A stretch of 64,000 nt of DNA from NCBI GenBank assembly GCA_023897205.1, contig JAHWDD010000003.1, positions 4,343,665 through 4,407,664 of the forward strand, written 5' to 3'. The notes below the pieces were generated by a model that was given only the letters and a program-made list of their open reading frames with translations, ran no database searches and was not told where the DNA came from. Position numbers and translations under genes: made by a program. This DNA is from Exophiala sp. HKRS030. Lineage: Eukaryota > Ascomycota > Eurotiomycetes > Chaetothyriales > Herpotrichiellaceae. Shown piece after piece: positions 44,001-54,258 of the stretch (position 1 is its first letter; each line of letters opens with the position of its first letter).

Positions 44001-47000
44001 TCAAGAAACAACTCGTCAGATGGCCGTTATATTGAAATCACACTTGGACACACGAATTACTCAAACTTTGATGCAATAACTTCCCGTCGCTGATCTGTCC
44101 ATCAACCCGGGGAAAGTAGAGACAATCAGCCCACGCGAGAAGCTTGGGACTGCTTGTTCGGCGATCGCAATATCATCGAGAGAGTGGCACAATATCCTCA
44201 CAACCGTCAGATCTATTATTTTCGCTGGTTTGGATGTTTGACCTAGAGAAGCAGCTGCGTGTGCCCCAACTAATTATGCCGATTTTGGTATCTGGACAAT
44301 AAACTAACCTGCGTCCCGTCGTGACCTATTCTTCATCCGACCGGCAGCCTCTTCCTGCAGGGTCTTGCCGGCCATAACTTTCCGCCTCACTAGTCCTAGG
44401 CAATCGCTGGTGTCAGTTGTGAGTTTGCAACGGACTTTAAAACTCTGCCTACCAGATATGTTGTACTTCAACACAGCCTCTTTGGACCCTGCAGCACTAC
44501 ATTTGCGGCCCTCCCTGCCTAGGTGCCTGCAGCCTCGAGCCCTGATTCGACGCTTATCTTATCTAGCATTTATTCCGAGAGCTTCGGTGCCCTTGTGCCC
44601 TACGACCACATCACGCAATAAGGTACGGAATCCTGGAAATACCTTGCAGAGATTCCCTTTTGCACGACCATTTCCTGAGGCTTGTATGTGACTGCCTTGT
44701 TTATCAGATGACGCTCGAAGTGAACTCGACTTTTCCAAGATTAAACTAGTCAACCACTGTGGCCCGAAAAGCACATCGCCATGACCACCTTGGTGGATCC
44801 AATCTGAAACGAAGCCAACTTTGGCCACTTTCGGGGATTTTACATCTTGTTGTCAGTGGAGGAAGGCTAGTACGCGGTTGGCGTCGCTGGTGGTGGACTA
44901 CTTCGCTAGCATGGCGCTCGAGCTCCATTGCCACATCCTTAGACCGGTAGGGCTTGTGTGATTGAGTTTGAACAGTTGGCATACTAACTCCCCACTGTTA
45001 GTAGGCTCAGGGCTGGCACTGTAGACAAGTAATAACAGATAAGTCAGGGTCTTTGGGCTGCACAATGTAGGGCCACAAACGTCATGTATAACCGCCGCCG
45101 ATCTTTCGTGGTGTGTAGGGAAGTGATTTGATTGGCCTCAACGCTATTGTCACCGCAACTTCCGTTGTAAGATAAACCATTTCCGAGCAAGCGTACTCGC
45201 GCATTTACTCCGTACTTAGCATGGGAGCTACGCAGACTTCTACAACTGTCTGGCGATGGATACATGATTTGACCTGGGTGGACTAGTCCGTCGATTGGGA
45301 GACCTTAGTCCACCAGTGCACAACGTCCCAATGAGGATGAGATTACAGCAACGCAACCGTCAACTCAAGAATGAGACGTCGTCATGTGATTCTGCTGTAT
45401 CGGCATTGATCAAACTTTGGTCTTCGTGCAGCTGAAGAAAGTCACCATATCGGCTTTCAAGGATGCCGAAAGAAACATTGTGCCAGCCTCACCTTGTTTG
45501 GATCTACTCTTGATCACTTGGTTGGAGAATCAAGACGCTTCGAGGGCCCCGGGAAACGCCACCGCCTCCGGCCTGCACAAGTCCTAACTGGATTCTCATC
45601 GTCCTCATTGATTTAGGTACCCTGGGCGTGCCTGGGCACCCTACGGGACTTTGAGCTTCCGACGTCATCTGAATTCGGCACAGGCCTTTCTCCTTGAGGA
45701 ACTGGACTCGAAGAATCATTGCACTTGTGGGTTGTGGCGGCCTCTTGGTCTCTGGCTGCTCCATGACTAGTTAGATTGGTTAGGCCTCAAAAGCCAAAGC
45801 TCAATCAGACCTAGGTATGTGCAGAATCTGGGAGTTCATAGCCTAATGCTGAAAGCACATTCAAGTGCTGGTGATCACTACACATGTCCCAAGTGTCTCC
45901 ACCCGAAGATTTCGTGTTCCGGGCGATGAAAAACCCACTGACAAGTCTGCCAGATTGCCAATTAGCGTGTCACTTGTTAGCCTCATACTTTGGCTTGAGC
46001 TATCTTGCAATGAGATGGCGCGAGTCGAGAGTCAAGATTCAAGAGCCGCCGGGATGAAATCTGCGCATGTCTTGTCTGAAGACTCCAGAGTCAGACCAAA
46101 ACCCATATGCAGCGAGTACCCAGTACCCCAATTGGCTTGAAGGACCAACCAGCAGATGGCGACTTGAACTCTTTCTCCAACAACAGATGCAACCATCCAG
46201 TGTAACGTTTATTCGGGCGACTTCAATGTCCAGCGACCACTTCCATTCATCCCCTACTTGATTGGCGGACACTCGTCGGGTCGTGCTTGACTCATGAATC
46301 TACTCCGTACAGTACGTAACTGCCCCGAATCCCCAACCACAAAAGTGTTAAAAGTGTTAAAAGTGGAAGGAACCCCAGAACGTCTTCATGCACCAATCAA
46401 AGGCGTTACAGAATTAGGGGATTTCTCAGTGTAAACCTTCCAAAAGTCAATCTGGCTGCGACGCACTCCACAGAGATACAAGCCCTGTCGTTTCTTTTCT
46501 CGACTTTGCTTGGAAGCCTGCTTTGCTAAGTTGTCCCCAGGCCTAAATCCTGATGCCCTAACCTTCCGTCGTACCCTGACGATCATTGCAGATCCGGGCG
46601 AACGCCTCTAGAACGTAAAATCCCCTGCCGAATTGTCCTGAACACCATCACATGATTGGAACGAGACGGCTAGCCAGCCATCCAAGCAAGAGGGTCCTGG
46701 AAATGGGTTGACTTTAGAAATGCAACCACACAAACGTTATACAGAGCCCTTTTACTTTCGCCTATCTTGACCTTCTGAAGATTCTTAGGAGGCCGAGGCA
46801 CATGACAGGGAAACAACCATCAGCCTTCACGCGTTCTAAAAGTCAAAGATGAGGTTGGAACACCAGAGCAAAGGGTGACAACCTCGATGGCGTAAGCTAC
46901 AGCTCACAACCCTCAAGAGAGAAAGAAGAAATATGGATCATGCACCAATTGTAGAAATCAATCTCGGGAGAAAGGTTGGAAACGACCGCATGATCACGTC

Positions 47001-48329
47001 GTCGAGAAGCGAGTCATGGAATTTCCAAGACCCTTCCATGGGATACCTCAAAATGTCACAAATGTCACTTAGGCTTCTGCAGCCTCATCGACTGGCTTAA
47101 GGCTAGCTGCTGCGAAGCACGGTGCATTCACTCCGTATCGACCAGGATCATTTTCGTAGAATTTCCATCGTCCTCGCCTGTCTTAGCGTTAAGGTAAGGG
47201 GAAATTACTCCTCGCCAACGCTGCAAGGCTAGGGAGTCTCTAGCACATCCAGCAAGGGCTCCCCCACCTATTCGGTGAAAGCCTTACGCCACGACTGTTG
47301 GGATCGAGAACGACTCGGTCGTGCTGATTAGGTGTGCTAGTGTTTCCAATCCAGATAGTTTAGTGTCCGAATAACACTGGTCGCCGAAAATGGCCAGGTC
47401 CTGCAATGTCCCAAGAAGCCGCAAAAGAAAGAAAGACATGGGTTCTCGCCCGAACATGCGGGTAGCATGAGAGCTCGAGCTTGGTGATGGAACCCCGAAT
47501 CCGATAAGGGGAACCCATGTATGGAGACTCACGCCTGAACATCTACTCCCAAGTCAATCTCACAACCAGGGTGGACTTGTCAGGAAAATCAAAGACTCAA
47601 GGGCGATCACCTGCTCGAAACGGGCTGCGCCGAGTGTTCTGTGCATGGAAACTGGAATGCTTCGACTAAATTCACTCTATGTCTGAGACATACCAGGATT
47701 TACCATCTGACCTTGGGTAAACTATCTCGGAGAGGTTGTGGGCTCTGCAACATTCACATCTGAGGTCCGTTTAGGCTCGTCCGTCCATATTCTCCGGCCC
47801 CAGAAATCAGCACTGGCAATATCGATCAACAAAGACCGAGCGAGCGATCGACCTTGGGGAGCACCTGTAGGTACATACATCAATGAAACTCTTACACACG
47901 TGCGGCATAGATGCGAAGTCGTTGCACATCATCTGCATCACCAAAGTGAAATAAGCGAACCAAAAGGGCAGTCAATGTGAATATTTGTGCTGATCTTGTT
48001 GATCAACGGGAAGCGGACGTGAGGCTCTGCAACGCACTCCGTCTTGACCCACAATCAGACTGACTTCTACCTACACTGCACAGAACGGCTCGCCAATGGA
48101 TGGATGGATGATTTCATGCTCTGTATGGATGACTTCTGTTCCCGTCATCGTCATCTCGGTGGCCAATTCAAGGCCCGTTGTACGCCACTTGATATCCCAA
48201 TTGCGCCCACGACTCGAAGACAGGAACGTCCCTGTGGAAAAGAACATATAGCCAGACCACTGTAGACTGGAAAAAACCAAAACATGCCAAGAATAAATCG
48301 TAACGACAAAGGCGCTGTGTATGTCTCTT
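41036..48329. other. Largest gene-poor region, 7.3 kb, upstream of flbC
   Basis: No gene I can support. The proximal part should contain the flbC promoter and leader, including a 99-codon ATG-initiated frame (41805-41506 minus). Around 43195-43255 lies a cluster of TACCTAGGTA-like motifs (GGTACCTAGATACCTACC). The 176-codon frame at 43253-43783 plus has an unlikely composition. The far end contains the 3' flank of sec9. No terminal repeats or transposase fragments were recognised. Confidence 0.5.
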
Positions 48330-49796
48330 TCAATGGATGCGCTTGAGCTTTTCTGTTTGATAATGCAATCGGTCGTCGAACCTGTCGCTCTGTAGAACAA
48401 GTCAGTACAACACGTAGATAAACACAAACAACGCATTCGCCAATTGGCTCCGGAGGACAGTGCTTACCTTCTCTGCGATACTCTGTATCAGCTGATTCTG
48501 CTGCTCGACCTCCTGGCCGGTTGCTCTGGCAAGGAGATTGAGCCGCTTGGCAGCGCCGGTCAAGTCGTCGAGATTGCGATCGATTTCATTCTCCATGGCC
48601 TCGTCCTCGCTGTCGGCCTCGAACTGATACTTTGCGCGCTCGGCCAGGCTGCTCTTAGTCCTGACCTGCGACGCTGATACGTCATCCAGACCCTTGAAGC
48701 TTTGGTTCATGCGCTGCGAGGTCTTGAAGGCTGCTTCGCGTGTGGCCTCGCGATGCTGCCGCTCCGTGTGATGGCGCTCCATGATCTCCTCGTCGCGCCG
48801 TGCTTTGCGGTCCTTGGCTGTGAACGGGTTGTTGACGTGCACGGCGAACATGCTCCGGTTCAGCGTCTTGAGTTCTTTGGTCTTGTCCTCGGCCACGTTG
48901 ATGTGGTTGTTGCCGATGTCTAGATTGCGGTCGGTGTTGTGCATGCGCTCACCTTGTGCGCCAAGTCGTGCGAGTGTGTTTCGTCCTGATTCTTCGGCTT
49001 CCGCTGCGATGCGGAGGGCGTTTCTGGTTGATGCTACGTCCTGTTGCTTCATGAATCGAATCTCTTGCTTGGTGGCCTGGATGTCTTCCTCCTCTTCCTC
49101 TTCTGCCGTCAGTTGCCGGTCGCCATATGCCCCGTAACTTCTGTCCCCAGCGTCGTTCTGCGTTTGGTATTGGTAGTCTGGCGGACGGTTGCCTTGTGGT
49201 GCTTGCTGTTGGCGTTGCTCTACACGGTCTCGTGCCCCGCCGAAAAGAGCATCCCGATTGTCATCGTTGTCGAAGTTGTTGGAGGGCCCTAGTCCGCCGT
49301 AACCGCCCTGCCGTGATGTACCACTGGGTTGTTGGATACTTGCATATGGGTTGGTACCAGTGCTGCCACCGCCGTATCCGTTTTGGTTTCCAAATTTCTC
49401 CGACGAGTAGCCTCCGCCTGAATAAGATCCCTGAGACCCTGCGTAAGAGCCTTGGGATCCTCCATATCTATTGTCTCCTCCGGAGTAGGGATTCGGTCCT
49501 CCAGCACCAGGACGCTGTTGACCAGGACCTGGTAGACCACCAGAAAAGTTTCCGGGTGGGCCTCGTCCTCCGCCGCCGTAGCCTCCCTGTGGTGCTGGTC
49601 CTCCATCCGGAGGAGCGACGAGACCGGCGCTCATCTTCGCCTTTGTGTACGGATCCGGGGGGATTGTCGTCTGGGCATAAGGGTTATTTGAAGGAGGAGC
49701 AGGAGATTTGTCGTTCTTGGACCTGGAACCGAATAGAGCACGTCGTCCGGAGTCATTGTCATCGTCGTCCCCCTTCTTGAAGCCGAACTTTTTCAT
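48330..49796 (-). CDS. sec9: Sec9/SNAP-25 type plasma-membrane Qb,c-SNARE
   Basis: Two exons, 49796-48468 and 48389-48330, with a 78 nt intron (GTAAGC donor, TACTGAC branch, TTCTACAG acceptor); 462 residues. The start MKKFGFKKG is the first ATG of the conserved N-terminus. A long Gly/Pro/Tyr/Asn-rich disordered region (about 30-230) precedes two SNARE motifs: the first around QEIRFMKQQDVASTRNALRI, the second at the C-terminus (AAKRLNLLARATGQEVEQQN, continuing to KSDRFDDRLHYQTEKLKRIH). The NPF motif lies between them. Sec9 pairs with a syntaxin (Sso) and a synaptobrevin (Snc) to fuse secretory vesicles at the plasma membrane, which matters for tip growth. Exon 2 completes the second SNARE helix, so reading through the intron would truncate it. 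It is divergent from vps33, 535 bp apart. Confidence 0.94.
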
Positions 49797-50331
49797 TTTG
49801 ACTGGATCGCCGCAGGCACGGAATATTTGTACAAAATTGAGAAGCAGAATTCGGACAAAGGAGGCTAGGATGTCAAGCACAATAATAGGCAATGCAAAAC
49901 CTAAGAAAGAGTCGAAAAGGAAGTTGAATGAAGCAGTCGAGCTGAAAATCGGGAGCCTGCGTGTTTTGGTAGGCGGTGCTGAGGCTTTTGAGTCAATGGC
50001 GGGGACCGAACAAGGGGCGGAGATCTGACACACTGACGGTCACAAGTCAAGGGTCGAGACTCAGCAGGCCAGTTTGAGGCTAGATGCATGGATGCCCAAA
50101 GTCCCCGGAGCCAGAGTTTCGCCGTTTCCGGAATGCAAGGCAGCGCCGATATAATGGTCTTGGCAAGTTTGTTTGGTTTCTTGAACGAGTTCACCTCCAA
50201 CTTGATTGTCTATGCCTATGCCTGAAGCTTTCCTTTGACAAAGTTGTCATGCTTTTGCTCTGATCGTTGACTTGGGGATTTGCCAATGACTTGGCGTATC
50301 GGAGTTTGTGTTTGAAGACAAGTCTGGCTCA
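49797..50331. promoter_or_regulatory. Divergent promoter region of sec9 and vps33
   Basis: 535 bp between two ATGs on opposite strands with no intervening gene. It must carry both promoters and leaders, giving scope for coordinated expression of two membrane-fusion genes. No clear TATA box is seen. Confidence 0.6.
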
Positions 50332-52640
50332 ATGGCTCCTAATATCGAGAAAGAAGCCGAGCATATCAGAACCAAAGCCAGGAAGGACCTCCTCGGACTG
50401 CTTGAAGGCGTAAGTTCGGCGTCGGAGCCTTCTAGATAGACTCGGCACCTATTGACACAATCTACAGGTCCGTGGAAAGAAAAACGTGGTCATTGGTAAA
50501 GATTTGACTGGACCACTGGGACTGTTCGTTCAGTTCTCTGCTTTGAAGGAGTATGGTGTGGACAAAGTTTTCGAGCTTGAAAATGGTAACACGGATTCCT
50601 CTCAGAGGAACATCGTGTACCTAGTACATGGCGAGAAGGCAAGCAAAGTGCAAGCTGTAGCAGGTTCGTCGATCACTTGATTACTTCCTGCAATGCGAAG
50701 ATTGTGGACCTACAAAGAGATTGCTTGGATCGAATGTTGCTACTCTCTGGTGTCAGTCTGGGTCCCGAGATCAACTGCCTCTACCAGTATACATCAACGT
50801 CTCAAGGGTCGTTGCATTGCTCCATTATCATGCCACTGTAGCAAGTAATCATCAGATACTGACATCCCCCATCTTAGAGCAAATCAAAAAACTTCAGAGA
50901 AATGGCACTGTCGACCATGAGATTTCGATCATCTGGGTTCCAAGACGAACTTTGGTCTCAAACAAGATTTTGGAGGATGAAGGCGTTCTTGGAGACGTGA
51001 ATGTCTCTGAATTGCCCCTGTATTTTCTCCCCTTGGAAGATGATATGTTTTCTCTTGAGTTGGATGGCGCCTTCAATGATCTCTACTTGGTACGAATCCA
51101 TATATCGGCTTCCGCTGTACTCGCTGACTCTTGATTAGAGGCATGACCCATCGCCACTATATCTTGCCTCTAAGGCCCTCATGCAAATACAACAGCGACA
51201 TGGGTTGTTCCCACGAGTTCTTGGAAAGGGTGACAATGCTCGGAAATTGGCAAATCTCCTATTTCGAGCACGAAAAGAACTCGACGCCGACGAAGCAGCG
51301 ACGCAGTATACTAGTATGCCTAGTACTTCGATTGAGCAACTGATTGTCATTGATCGTGATGTTGACTTTGCAACGCCATTGTTGACTCAACTCACATACG
51401 AAGGGCTGATAGATGAGTTCATTGGCATCAAACATAACCGAGCAGAGGTCGATTCCTCCGTTGTTGGGGCTGCTCCTCAACAAAGACAGCAACAAACAGG
51501 CTCATCTACAACTTCTCCACCGCCGGCAGTCCGTCAGGGTCTGAAACGCAGAATACAACTCGACTCTTCAGACAATCTGTATAACCAGCTTCGCTCCTCC
51601 AATTTTGCTCTTATCGGCCCGGCATTGAACAAGATCGCACGTCGGCTCGAAGCCGACTATGAAGGTCGGCACAATGCAAGAGGTATCAACGAACTTCGAG
51701 ACTTCGTAAACAAACTACCAGGTTATCAACAAGAGCACCAATCCCTTGCGGTGCATACCAACCTAGCTGATGAGATGACAAAATACACTCGCTCCGACAC
51801 ATTCACCCGTGAGCTTGAAATCCAACAAAACCTTGCAGCTGGTACAGATCCAGTATATCAACACGACAGCATTGAAGAATTAATAGCACGTGATGTTCCA
51901 ATCAGCACCATTCTCCGATTATTGTGTCTCGAATCCACAGTCGCAGGGGCCTTCGCCCGAAAGATCTTGACTTCTTCCGAAGACAGATACTCCATGCCTA
52001 TGGCTACCAGCACCTTCTGACACTCGATGCTCTCGAAAAGACAGAATTGCTGCAGCCACGATCTTCGGCTTCCGCCTTGTTACTTCCTGTTGGTGGCGGA
52101 GGCTCCCAATCGGAGAAAGGGACTAAGACGAACTATGCATATCTTCGCAAAGAACTCAGACTCATTGTCGACGAATACAATGAACAAGATCCCGATGATG
52201 TCGCCTATGTATATTCTGGTTACGCACCACTGAGTATCAGGATAATTCAGTGCATTCTCCAGAAGCAGTACTTACAATCTCTTCATAAATCGCCTTTGCC
52301 GCTTACACCGACGAGCACGGGATGGACCGGGTTTGAGGATATCCTCAAGTCTGCCAAAGGGCCTACGTTCAACATTGTACAGAGACCGACGGATGAGAAA
52401 GCCGCCAAGGCAAAACAAGCACTTTCAGGCGGCAGCGGATGGAAGGCAGTCTATATCATGTTTTTAGGGGGAATCACATTCACTGAAGTGGCTGCATTGA
52501 GATTCATCGCGCGAAAGCTAGCTGAGTCAGGCCAGCGGCGAAATATTGTTATATGCACAACCGGCGTTATTAGCGGGAGGAGCATCATGGACGGTTTGAT
52601 TGAAAAATCCAATCTGGGATCAGGACTGTCCTCTCAGTGA
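50332..52640 (+). CDS. vps33: Vps33, Sec1/Munc18 subunit of HOPS/CORVET, with an apparent one-base frameshift
   Basis: Exons 50332-50409, 50468-50663, 50878-51089 and 51139-52640; introns of 58, 214 and 49 nt; about 662 residues. The protein chaperones SNARE assembly for vacuolar and late-endosomal fusion. Family signatures: VVIGKDLTGPLGLFVQFSAL near the N-terminus, VPRRTLVSNKILEDEGV, LIVIDRDVDFATPLLTQLTY (the SM-protein core), DNLYNQLRSSNFALIGPALN, and C-terminal FLGGITFTEVAALRFIARKL. The frame breaks at 51946-51949: upstream reads LRLLCLESTVAG in one frame and downstream reads GLRPKDLDFFRRQI in another. One further G in the GGGG run would join them exactly at the expected place. Since Vps33 is normally needed for healthy growth, an assembly error is more likely than a null allele. 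It ends 23 bp from the convergent TDP2-like gene. Confidence 0.93.
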
Positions 52641-52663
52641 TTCCACCACACACATATTGGTAT

Positions 52664-53674
52664 TCAAATCTTTGAAGACGAGGCACCTGAAGGCACAAGA
52701 CTGAATTCAGCTTTTACCCCCAGGTGATCCGTTATCCAGCCACCATCTAGTCCTTCTTCTTGAATTAGAGCCTCCCTCACATGCTGATCCTCGACTTCTA
52801 TGCCCAACCCGAATTTTTCAAATGACTCAAGTTGCAAATCACCTACAAAGTAGAATTTGTCCATTCTACTAGTCCCAAATTGCTTCCTCAGCTTGACCTG
52901 CGCCATCTGACCCCAGGTATGCCCGTCGTCGCTATCCTCGTTGCCACCATGCACCAAGTAAGCATCCTTGAGGCCGTTGTCCGAGTGTAGGGTCTGATCA
53001 AAAGGCTGGATGGCATTCAAATCGCCTCCCAGGACACTACCAATCACAGCGGAGTCTTTCAAATACTCGGCCGCCGTGGCAAGTTGATGTGGTCGTTTGG
53101 GTGGATCTGCAATGAGGGATTCGAGATGCGTATTGCAAATTCGAACGAGCCGCCCTTTACCAAAGTCAATATCCACGAAAAGGCCATCGCGTTCCATCGC
53201 AGTCTGCTCATAATGTACTCGGAAGACGGATGTGATTGGCAAAGATTTGGGGATAATGGTGACCGTGCCATAATGGCCACTCTCCCAATGCTGAGAACTA
53301 ACATCCGTAAGGTTGTAGGATGATTGAATCCACGGTTGGGACTTGATCAGTTCCAAGTCTGTCTCCACGGTTTCTTGGAGCATGATAATCGTGGGGAGCT
53401 TTGTCGCATTGACATGAGTCTTCAAGTGATTCAATGCTACGGACATCCTCTCGTCAGGGAATGGCAGCATGAAATCGATATTCCAGGATAGGATTGAGAA
53501 ACCCGGTACGTTGGACGATGCCTTGGCTCCAGGTTCGACGGCTTCCCGCCATGCTTTCTGTTCGTTTGAATAAGTATAGTATGGCTGAGAATGACGTTCT
53601 TGCCGTTTCCATGGATGAGAAGTCTTCTTCTTTGATTCAATCAACGCGAAGATCCGCAGCAGCTTCGGATCCAT
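52664..53674 (-). CDS. TDP2-like endonuclease/exonuclease/phosphatase-family phosphodiesterase
   Basis: Single exon from ATG 53674, 336 residues (an ATG at 53764 would add 30 residues; the shorter start fits better). EEP-fold motifs in order: ILSWNIDF (about 61-68), MLQET with the metal-binding Glu near 101, WESGHYGTVTIIP, VRICNTHLES, GGDLNAI and the terminal TDHLGVKAEF carrying the catalytic Asp-His. The set NxD/LQE/THLES/GDLN/DHxG is that of the tyrosyl-DNA phosphodiesterase 2 group. TDP2 in animals removes topoisomerase II peptides from DNA 5' ends; in fungi these homologues are poorly studied. No signal or membrane segment. It is convergent with vps33 (23 bp gap, so the 3' ends probably overlap) and divergent from the Zn2Cys6 regulator. 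Confidence 0.85.
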   Translation of the reverse strand: MDPKLLRIFALIESKKKTSHPWKRQERHSQPYYTYSNEQKAWREAVEPGAKASSNVPGFSILSWNIDFMLPFPDERMSVALNHLKTHVNATKLPTIIMLQETVETDLELIKSQPWIQSSYNLTDVSSQHWESGHYGTVTIIPKSLPITSVFRVHYEQTAMERDGLFVDIDFGKGRLVRICNTHLESLIADPPKRPHQLATAAEYLKDSAVIGSVLGGDLNAIQPFDQTLHSDNGLKDAYLVHGGNEDSDDGHTWGQMAQVKLRKQFGTSRMDKFYFVGDLQLESFEKFGLGIEVEDQHVREALIQEEGLDGGWITDHLGVKAEFSLVPSGASSSKI

Positions 53675-54258
53675 TGCGCCCAAACTTCTGAGCACTTTAC
53701 GCTGGGGAATGTCACAAAAGTGAGATACAGTGTGAGCGACAAGTCGAAGGCCGCTTTTCCTCATGCATGTATTTGCTGGCACGAAGATGATTCAGGAAGG
53801 TAATGATCGAGTCTCACCTTTTCCCAAGTAGGCGCGTTTCTCGTCAGCCTGGTTGCCTAATTCTCGTTTGTAGACTGAAGGCACTGGCTAAAAGGCCTCT
53901 TGTCCGAGGTGGTAAATGTTGTAGTCTGACAAGTATGTTGTGCCATATAGTCCACGATAGTCTTTAAATTATTCCGATTATTGTACTAAAGGCATGGAAC
54001 GGGAAGCGGTCAGACAAATCATTTGATTTTCAAAACGAAGTGGCCGAGGTTGATTTCACAATCGTCAAGCAACTTATACTCCTTAGCCTTTTCTTTGATA
54101 AAATGCATCTACTCTGCCTGGGTCGACATAGTTGGGTTTTTCGAATGTGGCGGAGGGTATAACAAGAAATGTATTCTTCAAGGTTGAAACTCTCATCTCT
54201 TCCGTGTAGACGATCCCGGCGTCAATGATCAGATCCACTTGCCGACTTCACTTTCAAC
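53675..54258. promoter_or_regulatory. Divergent upstream region of the TDP2-like and Zn2Cys6 genes
   Basis: 584 bp between opposite-strand start codons, with no separate gene. It is A/T-rich around 53950-54130. The optional upstream ATG of the TDP2-like gene (53764) lies within it. Confidence 0.5.

Noticed and set aside
51918..51937. 17 nt GT...AG segment that would restore the vps33 frame
   Set aside because: Far too short for a spliceosomal intron; a lost G in the adjacent GGGG run is simpler.
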